Positions 7,951 through 17,392 are shown, numbered from the stretch's first letter. The stretch is 64,000 nt of DNA from an uncultured Bacteroides sp. (GCA_900544075.1 UQTJ01000014.1:18203-82202); one strand, 5' to 3'. Notes: generated by a model not told the origin, from the sequence alone. Numbers and translations are program-made.

Positions 7951-10076
7951 TTATAAATCCAATTACCTACTTTATCATAATATTGCGTCTCTGCCCATCC
8001 GTGCGGGTCGGAGAAAGAAAGACTCTCGTTAGGATCGCCTTTTTGTTCAGGATAGAGCAGCATGATGCTGTTGTTATTGAAATATTTGGAGACCTGCGTC
8101 GGAAGTTTCTCGAAAGAAGAATCGTAAGAAATAGACCCGCACCTCGCACTTACAATAACCAGCAGATGGTCGTAATTAACCTGCCCGGTCAACAACAACA
8201 AGTCTTCCCAATTCTCAAGTTCGGAGTAAACGGTGCGCGTGTCCTTGAATTTCTTTTGTATAAAACCGCTGATGTATCCCAAAGTACGCAAAGGAGCATA
8301 AAAATGCACCCTGCACCCAAGCTGGCTGCTCAAACGACACATATATGTTATCCATCTGGTAAAACCGTGCTCGAACTCGGCTTTTGGAGGCACCGCCACA
8401 ATTATTCGACGCAACGTATTGACAGGTATCAGGAAACGCACAATCATCACTTGCAAATATGTATTCTTCAACAAATTCTCTGTCATGTTACCGAAAAAAG
8501 AGTCAACGATGCTCGCCTTATAATGCAAACCTATGATAATGTCAGTCGCATCACATTCCTTTGCCGTATGAAGAATGCCTGTTGTTATGTTCAAATCAAA
8601 ACGGCTAACAGTCTTCATCCGCACATTGGTTGACGCTGCTATCTGAGCCGCCCGCTCCAAGTTACGCTTGCTTCGCATTTCCTGCTTCACCGAATCGTTG
8701 TTGTCGTTGATGACACTAAGCGCAACCAAATTGTCGCTTATCTTTTCGTTGCGCAAGACCAACGCCAAACTCATCAAGTTTTCCAAAGTTTCCGGATTAG
8801 CTATAGGAACCAGGAAACGCTCTTTTTCATGCTCTTTGCCTTCATCCAAGCCTACATCGTCGCTCGTGGCAATCTGCTTGGCCGTGTGTTCGGTAATGAA
8901 CGAACTGACAACACATGTCACCAATATAAGCAAAATCGTCCCGTTCAACACATCTTCGTTCAACAGCCGCTCGCCGGAGGGAAGGATAATGTCGTAACCC
9001 ACCAATACCGCCGCCAGAGTGGCCGCCGCCTGCGCGTTGCTCAGCCCGAACATCAACTCACGCTCCACGGCACGCATCCGGAAAATCTTCTGAGTCAGCC
9101 ACGAAGCTATCCATTTCCCTACCAATGCCACCACAATCATCACAGAAGCTACCTTTATAGAATCTATATGCCCGAACAACACGTTTACGTTTATCAGCAT
9201 GCCGACACCTATAAGGAAATAAGGGATGAACAACGCGTTACCCACAAACTCCAAATGATTCATCAGCGGTGACACGTGAGGAATCAAACGGTTCAATACC
9301 AATCCGGCCAAGAACGCTCCCAATATACCTTCCATGCCAACGATTTCCATCAGTCCGGCACCAAGGAACACCATCGCCATGACAAAAATATATTGCACCA
9401 CATTGTCACTATAACGGCGGAAGAACCAGCGGGCTATAGGCGGGAAAGTGTACATAATGATGGCTCCAAGCACTAACACTTTCAATACCAGCCATACCCA
9501 GAACATATCCGAAGTCTCGCCTTTGTACAGGCCGCCGATGACAGCCAACACAAGCAAAGTAAGGGTATCTGTCACCGCCGTACCCCCTACCGCGATACCT
9601 ACAGCCCGATGGCGGTTTATGCCGTAACGGATGACAATGGGGTAAGCGATAAGAGTATGCGACGCATACATACTGGCAAGCAATACCGAAGAGACGACTC
9701 CATAGCCTAAGATGTTTACATTGGTCCAAAAACCGATGCCCAACGGAATGACGAAGGCTAACAACCCCAATACCATCGCTTTTCCACGTATGCTCTTGAA
9801 GTCCTCCATATTCATTTCCAGACCGGCAAGGAACATGATATAATACAGTCCTACTTTTCCGAACAGTTCAAAGCTGCTGTCGCGCGCCAGGATATTAAAT
9901 CCATGCTCACCGATAACGACTCCGGCCAATATCATTCCTATGATGTGCGGAATATGCAGTTTTTCCAGGATAATAGGAGCAAGCAATATGATTACCAGCA
10001 CCAGAAAGAAAATCCACGTCGGGTCTGTTATGGGGAAATGAAAATCAAAGTCTAGTAAATTGAGCAAATCTTTCAT
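7929..10076 (-). CDS. CPA2-family cation:proton antiporter
   Basis: The 715-residue protein has an N-terminal half with about twelve hydrophobic segments (residues 18-400). It carries family motifs such as HIPHIIGMILAGVVIGEHG, MFLAGLEMNMEDFK and GILGAFLAGLVLNRLIP. The C-terminal half, about residues 420-700, is soluble and shows two universal-stress-protein-like repeats (FLVPIANPETLENLMSLA and RRIIVAVPPKAEFEHG). CPA2 antiporters exchange Na+ or K+ for H+; the ion is not determinable here. It is the first gene of an operon with tcdA and the LolD-type ATPase, and diverges from asd. Confidence 0.9.
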   Translation of the reverse strand: MKDLLNLLDFDFHFPITDPTWIFFLVLVIILLAPIILEKLHIPHIIGMILAGVVIGEHGFNILARDSSFELFGKVGLYYIMFLAGLEMNMEDFKSIRGKAMVLGLLAFVIPLGIGFWTNVNILGYGVVSSVLLASMYASHTLIAYPIVIRYGINRHRAVGIAVGGTAVTDTLTLLVLAVIGGLYKGETSDMFWVWLVLKVLVLGAIIMYTFPPIARWFFRRYSDNVVQYIFVMAMVFLGAGLMEIVGMEGILGAFLAGLVLNRLIPHVSPLMNHLEFVGNALFIPYFLIGVGMLINVNVLFGHIDSIKVASVMIVVALVGKWIASWLTQKIFRMRAVERELMFGLSNAQAAATLAAVLVGYDIILPSGERLLNEDVLNGTILLILVTCVVSSFITEHTAKQIATSDDVGLDEGKEHEKERFLVPIANPETLENLMSLALVLRNEKISDNLVALSVINDNNDSVKQEMRSKRNLERAAQIAASTNVRMKTVSRFDLNITTGILHTAKECDATDIIIGLHYKASIVDSFFGNMTENLLKNTYLQVMIVRFLIPVNTLRRIIVAVPPKAEFEHGFTRWITYMCRLSSQLGCRVHFYAPLRTLGYISGFIQKKFKDTRTVYSELENWEDLLLLTGQVNYDHLLVIVSARCGSISYDSSFEKLPTQVSKYFNNNSIMLLYPEQKGDPNESLSFSDPHGWAETQYYDKVGNWIYKWFKKNS

Positions 10077-10107
10077 AAATTCGTATCGTAATTTTTCATT
10101 TATTGAA

Positions 10108-10115
10108 CAAAAATA
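10108..10115 (-). promoter_or_regulatory. Putative -7 element of the antiporter operon
   Basis: On the minus strand this reads TATTTTTG, matching the Bacteroidetes -7 consensus TAnnTTTG, 32 bp before the antiporter ATG. I see no clear -33 TTTG at the right distance. Confidence 0.45.
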
Positions 10116-10158
10116 GAAAAAAAGTTCCGAGTTTCAATATTTATCAGTCAGAATGTTT

Positions 10159-10166
10159 TATTTTTG
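10159..10166 (+). promoter_or_regulatory. Putative -7 element of asd
   Basis: TATTTTTG matches TAnnTTTG and lies about 92 bp before the asd ATG, in the divergent region shared with the antiporter operon. No good -33 TTTG is visible at 19-21 bp. Confidence 0.45.
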
Positions 10167-10257
10167 CAGTCTAAATAATAACAAACGATACAATACGACT
10201 AAAATTGACGAATATAAAATAGTTAGGGAAATATTAACTTAATAGATTTATAAAGAC

Positions 10258-11268
10258 ATGAAAGTAGCAATTGTTGGTGCGAGCGGAGCCGTAGGACAAG
10301 AGTTCCTGAGAGTGCTCGAAGAAAGAAATTTTCCTTTAGATGAATTAGTTTTGTTCGGTTCCTCACGTAGTGCAGGACGAAAATACACATTCCGTGGAAA
10401 AGAAATAGAAGTCAAACTTCTGCAGCACAACGATGATTTTAAAGGTGTAGATATCGCCTTTACTTCTGCCGGTGCTGGTACTTCAAAAGAATTTGCAGAA
10501 ACAATCACCAAGTACGGAGCAGTCATGATAGACAATTCAAGTGCTTTCCGTATGGACAACGATATACCATTGGTAGTTCCTGAAGTTAACGCTGAGGATG
10601 CACTGAACCGTCCTCGCGGTATCATTGCAAACCCAAACTGTACTACTATACAGATGGTTGTAGCTCTTAAGGCTATCGAAAATCTTACACATATCAAGCG
10701 TGTTCACGTATCAACATATCAGGCTGCCAGCGGTGCGGGTGCTGCTGCTATGGACGAACTTTACGAACAGTATCGTCAGGTATTGGCCAACGAGCCTGTA
10801 AAAGTTGAAAAATTCGCTTACCAGCTTGCATTCAACCTCATCCCTCAGATTGACGTATTCACTGAAAACGGTTATACTAAGGAAGAAATGAAGATGTATA
10901 ACGAAACACGCAAAATCATGCACTCTGACGTTAAGGTAAGTGCAACTTGTGTACGTGTTCCTGCTCTTCGTTCTCACTCTGAAAGCATCTGGATTGAAAC
11001 AGAACGTCCTGTATCTGTAGAAGAGGCTCGCGAAGCATTCTCTAAGGGCGAAGGACTTGTTCTTATGGACAATCCTGCTGAAAAAGAATATCCTATGCCA
11101 TTGTTCCTTGCAGGCAAGGACCCTGTTTACGTTGGTCGTATCCGTAAGGATTTGGCAGACGAAAACGGACTGACATTCTGGATTGTAGGCGACCAGATTA
11201 AGAAGGGTGCCGCTCTTAACGCAGTACAGATAGCAGAATACCTTATCAAGGTTAAGAATATCGGATAA
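10258..11268 (+). CDS. asd: Aspartate-semialdehyde dehydrogenase
   Basis: The 336-residue enzyme reduces beta-aspartyl phosphate to aspartate semialdehyde with NADPH, the branch point to lysine, diaminopimelate, threonine and methionine. It has the N-terminal Rossmann motif GASGAVGQEFLRVL (residues 7-20) and the catalytic Cys in NPNCTT (Cys128). The substrate-binding segment STYQAASGAGAAAMDEL follows, and the catalytic His in RVPALRSHSESIWIE. The length is normal. It is monocistronic: divergent from the antiporter operon upstream and closed by a terminator at 11297-11337. Confidence 0.96.
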   Translation: MKVAIVGASGAVGQEFLRVLEERNFPLDELVLFGSSRSAGRKYTFRGKEIEVKLLQHNDDFKGVDIAFTSAGAGTSKEFAETITKYGAVMIDNSSAFRMDNDIPLVVPEVNAEDALNRPRGIIANPNCTTIQMVVALKAIENLTHIKRVHVSTYQAASGAGAAAMDELYEQYRQVLANEPVKVEKFAYQLAFNLIPQIDVFTENGYTKEEMKMYNETRKIMHSDVKVSATCVRVPALRSHSESIWIETERPVSVEEAREAFSKGEGLVLMDNPAEKEYPMPLFLAGKDPVYVGRIRKDLADENGLTFWIVGDQIKKGAALNAVQIAEYLIKVKNIG

Positions 11269-11296
11269 TCAGAAGATTAGAATACCGGATATAGCA

Positions 11297-11337
11297 AACG
11301 CCGGCAGGACATCAGGTCTTGCCGGCGTTCTTTTTTT
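11297..11337 (+). terminator. Intrinsic terminator of asd
   Basis: A 14-bp GC-rich stem (11297-11310 with 11315-11329, one G-T pair) has a 4-nt loop and is followed by a run of eight T at 11331-11337. Confidence 0.92.
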
Positions 11338-11381
11338 GTGCTTCGTCATCAATGAGATTTTTCTTCGACACAGAAACCGTA

Positions 11382-11469
11382 ACACGTACGTGTAACGGGT
11401 GGAACACGAGCGTGTAACGCGCGTAACACGAACGTGACGCGAGCGTAACACGAACGTGTCACGCTTTTT
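11382..11469. repeat. Array of four 22-bp repeats with palindromic cores
   Basis: Four units start at 11382, 11404, 11426 and 11448, exactly 22 bp apart. Each begins with a near-perfect 12-bp palindrome, ACACGnnCGTGT (ACACGTACGTGT, ACACGAGCGTGT, ACACGAACGTGA, ACACGAACGTGT). Each unit divides into two 11-bp halves, the second like TAACGCGCGTA. One degenerate half-unit precedes the array at 11371. The block is strikingly CG-rich in an AT-rich gap between the asd terminator and the LytS-type kinase gene. There are no spacers and no coding potential. Confidence 0.92.
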
Positions 11470-11573
11470 ATGCCTAAGCGTTTCATAATCTATGGACGCA
11501 CATCTATAAATTTACGCTTATACAAAAAACACATAAAAAGTATTATTTTTATTCAAAATATATAATTATAGTT
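11470..11573. other. Intergenic sequence with one inverted repeat
   Basis: Between the 22-bp array and the kinase promoter, TAAGCGT at 11475-11481 is inverted as ACGCTTA at 11514-11520. The rest is AT-rich and I see no gene in it. Confidence 0.5.
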
Positions 11574-11605
11574 TTTGCATTCTATTGTGATTTTTTATTT
11601 CTTTG
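11574..11605 (+). promoter_or_regulatory. Probable promoter of the LytS/LytTR operon
   Basis: TTTG at 11574-11577 is followed after 20 bp by TTTCTTTG at 11598-11605, one mismatch from TAnnTTTG. The start codon lies 20 bp further on. Confidence 0.5.
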
Positions 11606-11624
11606 TGGTACAAAAAAGGAAACC

Positions 11625-13646
11625 ATGCATAAAACTTTTCATTTTATTATATTTCTGCTAATACTTCCAATGGTATACACTGGTTGTATCTCCAGAAAAG
11701 GGAATACCACAGACGGTAAAGAAAACGGGAATTATATAGCACAACTTGAATCATTGATAGGGGTAAATCCTGACATTACTGTAAGGAAAATAGACAGCAT
11801 ACTGCCTGGAACGGAAACAGACGAACGCTATAAGCTTCTTCTGACGAAATCAAAAGCCATGCTGTTTCTGTCTGAATATGATTCTGTGAGGATTTTGCTT
11901 GACAGTATAGAAAACCATTACAACATGACGAATCAGGAAGGAATGGCGGACTACAATATGCTGTCAAGAGTGAACAACATGTGGGGAAACTTCTATAGCA
12001 GAAGGTCCATAATCGATTCAGCTATAGTTTATTTCCGGAAAGCATACAGATATTCATCCCACATGGGAGCATCGCAGAGCCTTGTAGACATCTCCATCAA
12101 TCTGGCAGACGCATATGTGAGAAGCGGCAAATTCGATATGGGTGCATACTGGTACAGAAAATCACTGCTCCTTTCGGACACTCTTATGATAGCCGAAAAC
12201 AAACGTTTTCCGTCGTACTACGGACTCGCGCAGGTATATATGGAGCTGCGCGACTACAGTCAGTGCGACCATTACTATGATTTGGCCGGACGTTTTTACG
12301 ACCAGATGCTGCCATATGAAAAACATATCTATCTGAACAACAGAGGAAACTCCTATTATTACCGTGGCGACTATCCCAAATCCTTAGAGTATTTCCGCAA
12401 GATAATGCAACTGACGGACAATCGCAAGGATATGGACTTCGAACGCTATCTGACAAAGGTAAACATGGGAGAAGTGTTTCTGCTTATGAATGAAATTGAT
12501 TCCGCAACCATTTACCTTAAAGACTGTTATTCCTTCTTCAAGAATATAAATCATATCTCGGCACTGTACTACATAGAAACACAGCTCATAGAGTTGGCTC
12601 TGAAAAAAGGGGACGTAAAACAGGCATCAGAAATCATATCAAACGCCGTAAAACCTAAGGTGATAGAACCCAATATGTTGCACATCAGAAACAGATATCT
12701 GCAGCATTATTTCGAGGAAAAAGGCGACTACAAGCAGGCGTATTATTTCCAAAGAGCCAATGCATTCATTGATGACTCCATAAGGAACGAACGAATAAAA
12801 ATGCGCTCGGCAGAAATCTCCCTCAAATACAGACAGGACAGCACGCTGATGAAAAAGGAAGTTTTCATAAAGGAAAAGGAGAACCAGGTTGTCGTTCTAC
12901 GCCAATGGATTACAGTCCTGTTCCTCGGTATGCTTCTGATAATATCCGCTTCGGGATTCTTTATCATATACAGAAAGCGGAAAATAGACATGAAGATATG
13001 GGGAATGCAGGCCGATATCAGTTCACTGAGGCTTGAAAGCGTGAGAAACAGAATTTCACCACACTTCATATTCAATGTCCTGAACAGGGAAGTGGCGAAA
13101 TACACTGACGACATAGACAAGAGCAATCTCGTCAATCTGTCCAAACTGATACGCAAAAATCTCGAACTGACAGGCCAGCTGTCCATCAGCCTTGCCGACG
13201 AACTGGATTTTGTCCGTACATACATATCAATGCAGGAACAGAACATGGGGAACGATTTCTCATACGAGATTTCGACAGATGGCAGAACAGACTGTAAGAA
13301 TATACTTATACCGTCCATGCTGATACAGATATCGGTGGAAAATGCGCTGAAACACGCTCTGAAAATCAAGGAAGGAAACAAAAAACTATGGGTTAAAGTA
13401 TGGAAAAACGATGATATGATTAGAATCACCGTGACAGACAATGGCGGCGGATTCAGACCTAACAGTGCAAACCGGGGAACCGGTACGGGACTGAAAGTGA
13501 TAACACAGACAATACAGTTGCTTAATATGTATAACAAAAAACCTATTCAGATGAAGATATCAAACGTCAGTCTTGAAAATGATGAAACGGGCTGTGAAAT
13601 CAGTTATTCAATTCCTGAAGGGTATTCATATAAAATCAGAAAATAA
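11625..13646 (+). CDS. LytS-type sensor histidine kinase with periplasmic TPR domain
   Basis: This 673-residue protein begins with a hydrophobic leader ending in a plausible lipobox (YTGC, Cys21). A TPR-like helical region follows (about residues 35-400; for example YRKSLLLSDT and NNRGNSYYYRGDYPKSLEYF). There is one transmembrane helix at about 427-449, and then a cytoplasmic His_kinase domain whose phosphoacceptor is His480 in SPHFIFN. The ATPase domain shows ENALKHALK, VTDNGGGF and GTGTGLKV. It is of the LytS/YehU family, paired with the LytTR regulator that starts 2 bp downstream. The signal is unknown. A lipid anchor plus a central helix would be unusual, so the lipobox needs caution. Confidence 0.9.
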   Translation: MHKTFHFIIFLLILPMVYTGCISRKGNTTDGKENGNYIAQLESLIGVNPDITVRKIDSILPGTETDERYKLLLTKSKAMLFLSEYDSVRILLDSIENHYNMTNQEGMADYNMLSRVNNMWGNFYSRRSIIDSAIVYFRKAYRYSSHMGASQSLVDISINLADAYVRSGKFDMGAYWYRKSLLLSDTLMIAENKRFPSYYGLAQVYMELRDYSQCDHYYDLAGRFYDQMLPYEKHIYLNNRGNSYYYRGDYPKSLEYFRKIMQLTDNRKDMDFERYLTKVNMGEVFLLMNEIDSATIYLKDCYSFFKNINHISALYYIETQLIELALKKGDVKQASEIISNAVKPKVIEPNMLHIRNRYLQHYFEEKGDYKQAYYFQRANAFIDDSIRNERIKMRSAEISLKYRQDSTLMKKEVFIKEKENQVVVLRQWITVLFLGMLLIISASGFFIIYRKRKIDMKIWGMQADISSLRLESVRNRISPHFIFNVLNREVAKYTDDIDKSNLVNLSKLIRKNLELTGQLSISLADELDFVRTYISMQEQNMGNDFSYEISTDGRTDCKNILIPSMLIQISVENALKHALKIKEGNKKLWVKVWKNDDMIRITVTDNGGGFRPNSANRGTGTGLKVITQTIQLLNMYNKKPIQMKISNVSLENDETGCEISYSIPEGYSYKIRK

Positions 13647-13648
13647 GT

Positions 13649-14410
13649 ATGGCAGATTTTTTCAAGGTTGCAATAATAGATGATGAGCGAGATTCAGCCA
13701 ATGCCCTTGTCGAACAGCTGAAAAGATTTCCAAGATTCCATGTAGAGGGTGTGGCGCATAATGCATCAACAGGGATAGAGATGATAAAGGATGTCATGCC
13801 TGACTTACTCCTCCTGGACGTAGAACTGCCTGAAATGTATGGCATGGAACTGCTGTCGGAAGTATCGGACGACATTACGTGGACTATGAGGGTGGTGTTT
13901 TACACGGCTCACGACAAATACATGATAAATGCATTAAGAAACAGTGCTTTCGACTTCCTTCTGAAACCGATAGACAAAAAGGAGTTTGAGATTGTGATTT
14001 CAAGATTCCTTCTGGAATATGAAACAAAGGCTGTACAGGAGGAAAAGCCTATAATACAGGATACAAACCGTGAATCTTCATTCATGGTTATACTGCCTAC
14101 AGGGGAAATGCGCATGGTAAAAACTGCTGATGTCGGATTCTTCAGACATATCTCTGACAGGAAAATATGGGAGGCCGTACTCGTGACGGGTGAAAGCGTA
14201 GCTCTCAGAAGGAATGTTTCGGCTGATTTTCTCTGTTCGTTCAACAAGAGTTTCATTCAGGTGCATCAGTCGTACATAGTAAATATGGATTATCTCGTGA
14301 TGATTCAGGATAATTACTGTATCCTCTACCCTCCTTTCGAGAACATAAAGGAGGTGACAGTGTCACGAAAATACAAAAAGAACCTTATGGACCATTTCTG
14401 TATCTTCTAA
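13649..14410 (+). CDS. LytTR-family response regulator
   Basis: The 253-residue regulator has an N-terminal receiver domain with acidic residues IIDDE, phosphoacceptor Asp57 (LLLLDVELPEMYGMELL in part) and the KPIDKKEFE end. A C-terminal LytTR DNA-binding domain lies at about residues 150-253 (SVALRRNVSADFLCSFNKSF region and VHQSYIVNMDYL). It is cotranscribed with the upstream kinase (2-bp gap). LytTR proteins typically bind pairs of about 9-bp direct repeats spaced 21-22 bp apart. That makes the 22-bp array upstream of this operon a candidate site, though only by inference. Confidence 0.93.
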   Translation: MADFFKVAIIDDERDSANALVEQLKRFPRFHVEGVAHNASTGIEMIKDVMPDLLLLDVELPEMYGMELLSEVSDDITWTMRVVFYTAHDKYMINALRNSAFDFLLKPIDKKEFEIVISRFLLEYETKAVQEEKPIIQDTNRESSFMVILPTGEMRMVKTADVGFFRHISDRKIWEAVLVTGESVALRRNVSADFLCSFNKSFIQVHQSYIVNMDYLVMIQDNYCILYPPFENIKEVTVSRKYKKNLMDHFCIF

Positions 14411-14440
14411 AGATATAACAAGCGGAAAAAATATTAGAAA

Positions 14441-14494
14441 CAGAATAAAATTTACTTATACATCATTACAGCATGGAAATGATGTATAAGTAAA
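14441..14494 (-). terminator. Terminator overlapping the 3' end of cdsA
   Basis: A perfect 17-bp inverted repeat pairs 14478-14494 with 14451-14467 (10-nt loop). Read on the minus strand it is followed by TTTTATTCTG, so it can end cdsA transcripts. The right arm lies inside the last codons of cdsA, so coding and terminator overlap. It also lies 3' of the convergent LytTR gene. Confidence 0.75.
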
Positions 14495-15305
14495 CTACAG
14501 AAGCCGGAACAGCCAGCAAGGTACTGTCAAACCTGTCCAACAGTCCTCCGTGTCCGGGCAGTATATTACCGGAATCCTTTATACCTATACTTCTCTTGAT
14601 GAGTGATTCAACCAAATCACCCCATGTACCGAATACAACTATCGTTACCGCAAGTCCTATCCATTCAGCCATAGTCAATATAGGAAAGTACTTGGCTATC
14701 ACTACAGCACCTATAATACTGAATGCACAACCGCCGAACCATCCTTCCCACGATTTTTTAGGTGATATGCGCTCAAAGAGTCTGTGTCTGCCGAAAAGCA
14801 CACCTGTACAATAGGCTCCGGTATCGTTTATCCATGTGAAAATAAAAATCGACAACGGAAGGATATAACTGTAAACGGAGCTTTCTGATTCGCCTGAAGA
14901 GAAGAAAGCAAGTATATTCAACATTGCAAACGGCAAAGCTATATACAGCTGTGCCATCATGGAATAGGCAATATTGTTTACAGGATTCTCTTTCTTTTTG
15001 TATAGCTCGCTAATGAATACATATAACAGCAGGAACAGATACGGAATCAGAATTTCTGTCGAGCCGGGCGATACTCCAAGGTATGCAAAACCCAAAAACA
15101 GAAATACGCCGGACAGCATGGCAATAGGCCTGTTAATCTGTGCCAGACCGCTCTTCTCCATAATATTCCCAAACTCATTGATAGTCATTGCACATATTAT
15201 AGCAAACAGCACAGAAAATGGTATTGGACCACTTAGTATGCATCCCACCAATACGGCAACGAAGACAGTACCGGTTAAAAGTCTTATAATAAAATTTTTT
15301 TTCAT
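14466..15305 (-). CDS. cdsA: Phosphatidate cytidylyltransferase
   Basis: The 279-residue integral membrane enzyme makes CDP-diacylglycerol from phosphatidate and CTP, the precursor of bacterial phospholipids. It has about eight hydrophobic helices and the C-terminal CdsA signature (KRSIGIKDSGNILPGHGGLLDRFDS, cited in part: LPGHGGLLDRFDS) with its Asp residues near residue 255. A further conserved segment is SWEGWFGG. It is the last gene of the rsfS-ftsH-cdsA cluster, 72 bp after ftsH. Its final codons form one arm of the terminator. Confidence 0.95.
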   Translation of the reverse strand: MKKNFIIRLLTGTVFVAVLVGCILSGPIPFSVLFAIICAMTINEFGNIMEKSGLAQINRPIAMLSGVFLFLGFAYLGVSPGSTEILIPYLFLLLYVFISELYKKKENPVNNIAYSMMAQLYIALPFAMLNILAFFSSGESESSVYSYILPLSIFIFTWINDTGAYCTGVLFGRHRLFERISPKKSWEGWFGGCAFSIIGAVVIAKYFPILTMAEWIGLAVTIVVFGTWGDLVESLIKRSIGIKDSGNILPGHGGLLDRFDSTLLAVPASVVYLYIISML

Positions 15306-15377
15306 GGTTTAGGGAATATATATTTATTGTTCCTTATTGCGTTATATTTATCCTACAGTTTTTATTTCTGTACCTGT

Positions 15378-17354
15378 TTAAATAGCTTCTTCCTGTTTAT
15401 CCTCTTCTTTACTTTCAATACCTTTCACTTCAGGTTCTTCAACCTGTGTTTCGGCCATAATCTCTTCCGAACGGGAGGCCCAAGGACGCTTACCGAATAT
15501 AGCTTCTACATCTTCGGCAAAAATCACTTCCTTCTCTATAAGCAAGTCCGCCAATTTATTATGACCTTCGCTATGCTCTGTAAGAATAGCTTTCGCACGC
15601 TCATACTGCTCTGCTATCATCTTCTTCACTTCGCTGTCTATAAGCTCGGCAGTATGTTCGCTATACGGTTTGTTGAAGCTGTATTCATCATTATTATAAT
15701 AGCACAGGTTAGGCAGTTTATCGCTCATACCTGCATATGCTATCATTCCATAAGCCTGTTTTGTAACTCGCTCAAGGTCATTCATAGCTCCGGTAGAAAT
15801 CTGCTTGATAAACAATTCTTCAGCAGCACGTCCTCCAAGAGTAGCACACATTTCGTCAAGCATCTGTTCCTTGGTAGTGATTTGTCTTTCTTCAGGCAAA
15901 TACCAGGCAGCTCCAAGAGCTCTTCCTCGCGGAACTATAGTAACCTTAATCAATGGATTGGCATATTCGAGGAACCATGATATAGTGGCATGTCCTGCCT
16001 CGTGCAAGGCAATAGACCTCTTTTCGGCCTGAGTCATAACCTTAGTTTTCTTTTCCAGACCTCCAACTATTCTGTCGATGGCAGCCATGAAATCATCCTT
16101 GCTGACAGACTGTTTGTTATGACGTGCTGCAATAAGTGCTGCCTCATTACAAACATTGGCTATATCGGCACCGCTGAATCCCGGTGTCTGTCTTGCCAAC
16201 AAATCTATATCAACGGTATCATCAAGTTTCAAAGGACGTATATGAACGCCGAACACTTCTTTTCTTTCGTTCAAGTCAGGCAAATCGACATGAATCTGTC
16301 TGTCGAAACGTCCTGCTCTAAGCAATGCCTTATCAAGGATATCGGCTCTGTTGGTAGCAGCCAATATAATGACACCACTGTTTGTACCAAATCCGTCCAT
16401 CTCTGTAAGAAGCTGATTAAGAGTGTTTTCTCTTTCATCATTTCCACCCATGCTCGGATTTTTACCTCTGGCACGACCAACGGCATCGATTTCGTCGATG
16501 AATATAATACATGGTGCCTTTTCCTTTGCCTGTCTGAACAGGTCGCGCACTCTCGATGCACCGACACCTACGAACATTTCAACGAAATCCGAACCTGACA
16601 TTGAGAAGAACGGAACGTCAGCCTCGCCTGCAACAGCTTTTGCCAAAAGAGTCTTACCTGTTCCCGGAGGACCTACCAACAAAGCGCCCTTTGGAATTTT
16701 ACCTCCAAGTTCAGTATATTTCTGCGGCTGTTTCAAGAACTCGACTATTTCCTGCACTTCCTGCTTGGCTGCAGTCTGTCCGGCAACATCCTTGAATGTC
16801 ACTCTGTTTGCACCTTTTTCAAAAAGCTGGGCTTTGCTTTTACCGACATTGAACACATTTCCTGCTCCTCCTCCGTTGCCGGCTCCTCCCATGCGGCGCA
16901 TGATGAAAATCCATAATCCAACAAAGAATACAATAGGAAGGAGATTCCAGAATACTACTCCAAAATAGTCGCTGTCCTTTTCATATTCTATAGAACCGGT
17001 AAAATTACCATTCTTTTCTTCTTCGTCAAGAAATTTTTCCAATGACTCCATAGAACCAACAAGAACCTTTACTGAAGGACTTCTGCCGACTTTATTGGCA
17101 TCTTTCTTGAAAACATCAACTATGTTTTCAGGCTTGATGAACATATCTACAGTGTTGTTGTCGTATGCAATGATTTTATCAGCATAGCCTTTTCTTACCA
17201 TATCCTTGAATTCAGTATAAGTAATTTCCTTACTCATACTTCCTTCATCACTTGTAATATATAAGAAGCCTATAACCATAGCTATAATGATATATAACCA
17301 ACTCAGATTCGGTTTAGGCACATTAATCTTTGGTTTATTAGTATTATTGTTCAT
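15378..17354 (-). CDS. ftsH: ATP-dependent zinc metalloprotease FtsH
   Basis: This 658-residue membrane-anchored AAA protease degrades misfolded and regulatory membrane proteins. There is an N-terminal helix (about 18-35), a periplasmic domain and a second helix near 128-148 (VVFWNLLPIVFFVGLWIFIM in part). A Gly-rich linker follows, then the AAA module with Walker A GPPGTGKT at residues 228-235, Walker B IIFIDEID and second region of homology ATNRADILDKALLRAGRFDR (in part). The zinc motif HEAGH is at residues 451-455. The acidic C-terminal tail is normal for the family. It lies 38 bp downstream of rsfS. Confidence 0.97.
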   Translation of the reverse strand: MNNNTNKPKINVPKPNLSWLYIIIAMVIGFLYITSDEGSMSKEITYTEFKDMVRKGYADKIIAYDNNTVDMFIKPENIVDVFKKDANKVGRSPSVKVLVGSMESLEKFLDEEEKNGNFTGSIEYEKDSDYFGVVFWNLLPIVFFVGLWIFIMRRMGGAGNGGGAGNVFNVGKSKAQLFEKGANRVTFKDVAGQTAAKQEVQEIVEFLKQPQKYTELGGKIPKGALLVGPPGTGKTLLAKAVAGEADVPFFSMSGSDFVEMFVGVGASRVRDLFRQAKEKAPCIIFIDEIDAVGRARGKNPSMGGNDERENTLNQLLTEMDGFGTNSGVIILAATNRADILDKALLRAGRFDRQIHVDLPDLNERKEVFGVHIRPLKLDDTVDIDLLARQTPGFSGADIANVCNEAALIAARHNKQSVSKDDFMAAIDRIVGGLEKKTKVMTQAEKRSIALHEAGHATISWFLEYANPLIKVTIVPRGRALGAAWYLPEERQITTKEQMLDEMCATLGGRAAEELFIKQISTGAMNDLERVTKQAYGMIAYAGMSDKLPNLCYYNNDEYSFNKPYSEHTAELIDSEVKKMIAEQYERAKAILTEHSEGHNKLADLLIEKEVIFAEDVEAIFGKRPWASRSEEIMAETQVEEPEVKGIESKEEDKQEEAI

Positions 17355-17392
17355 GTACAGTCGAAAATCTTAAATTGTAAAATGAAAATTTA

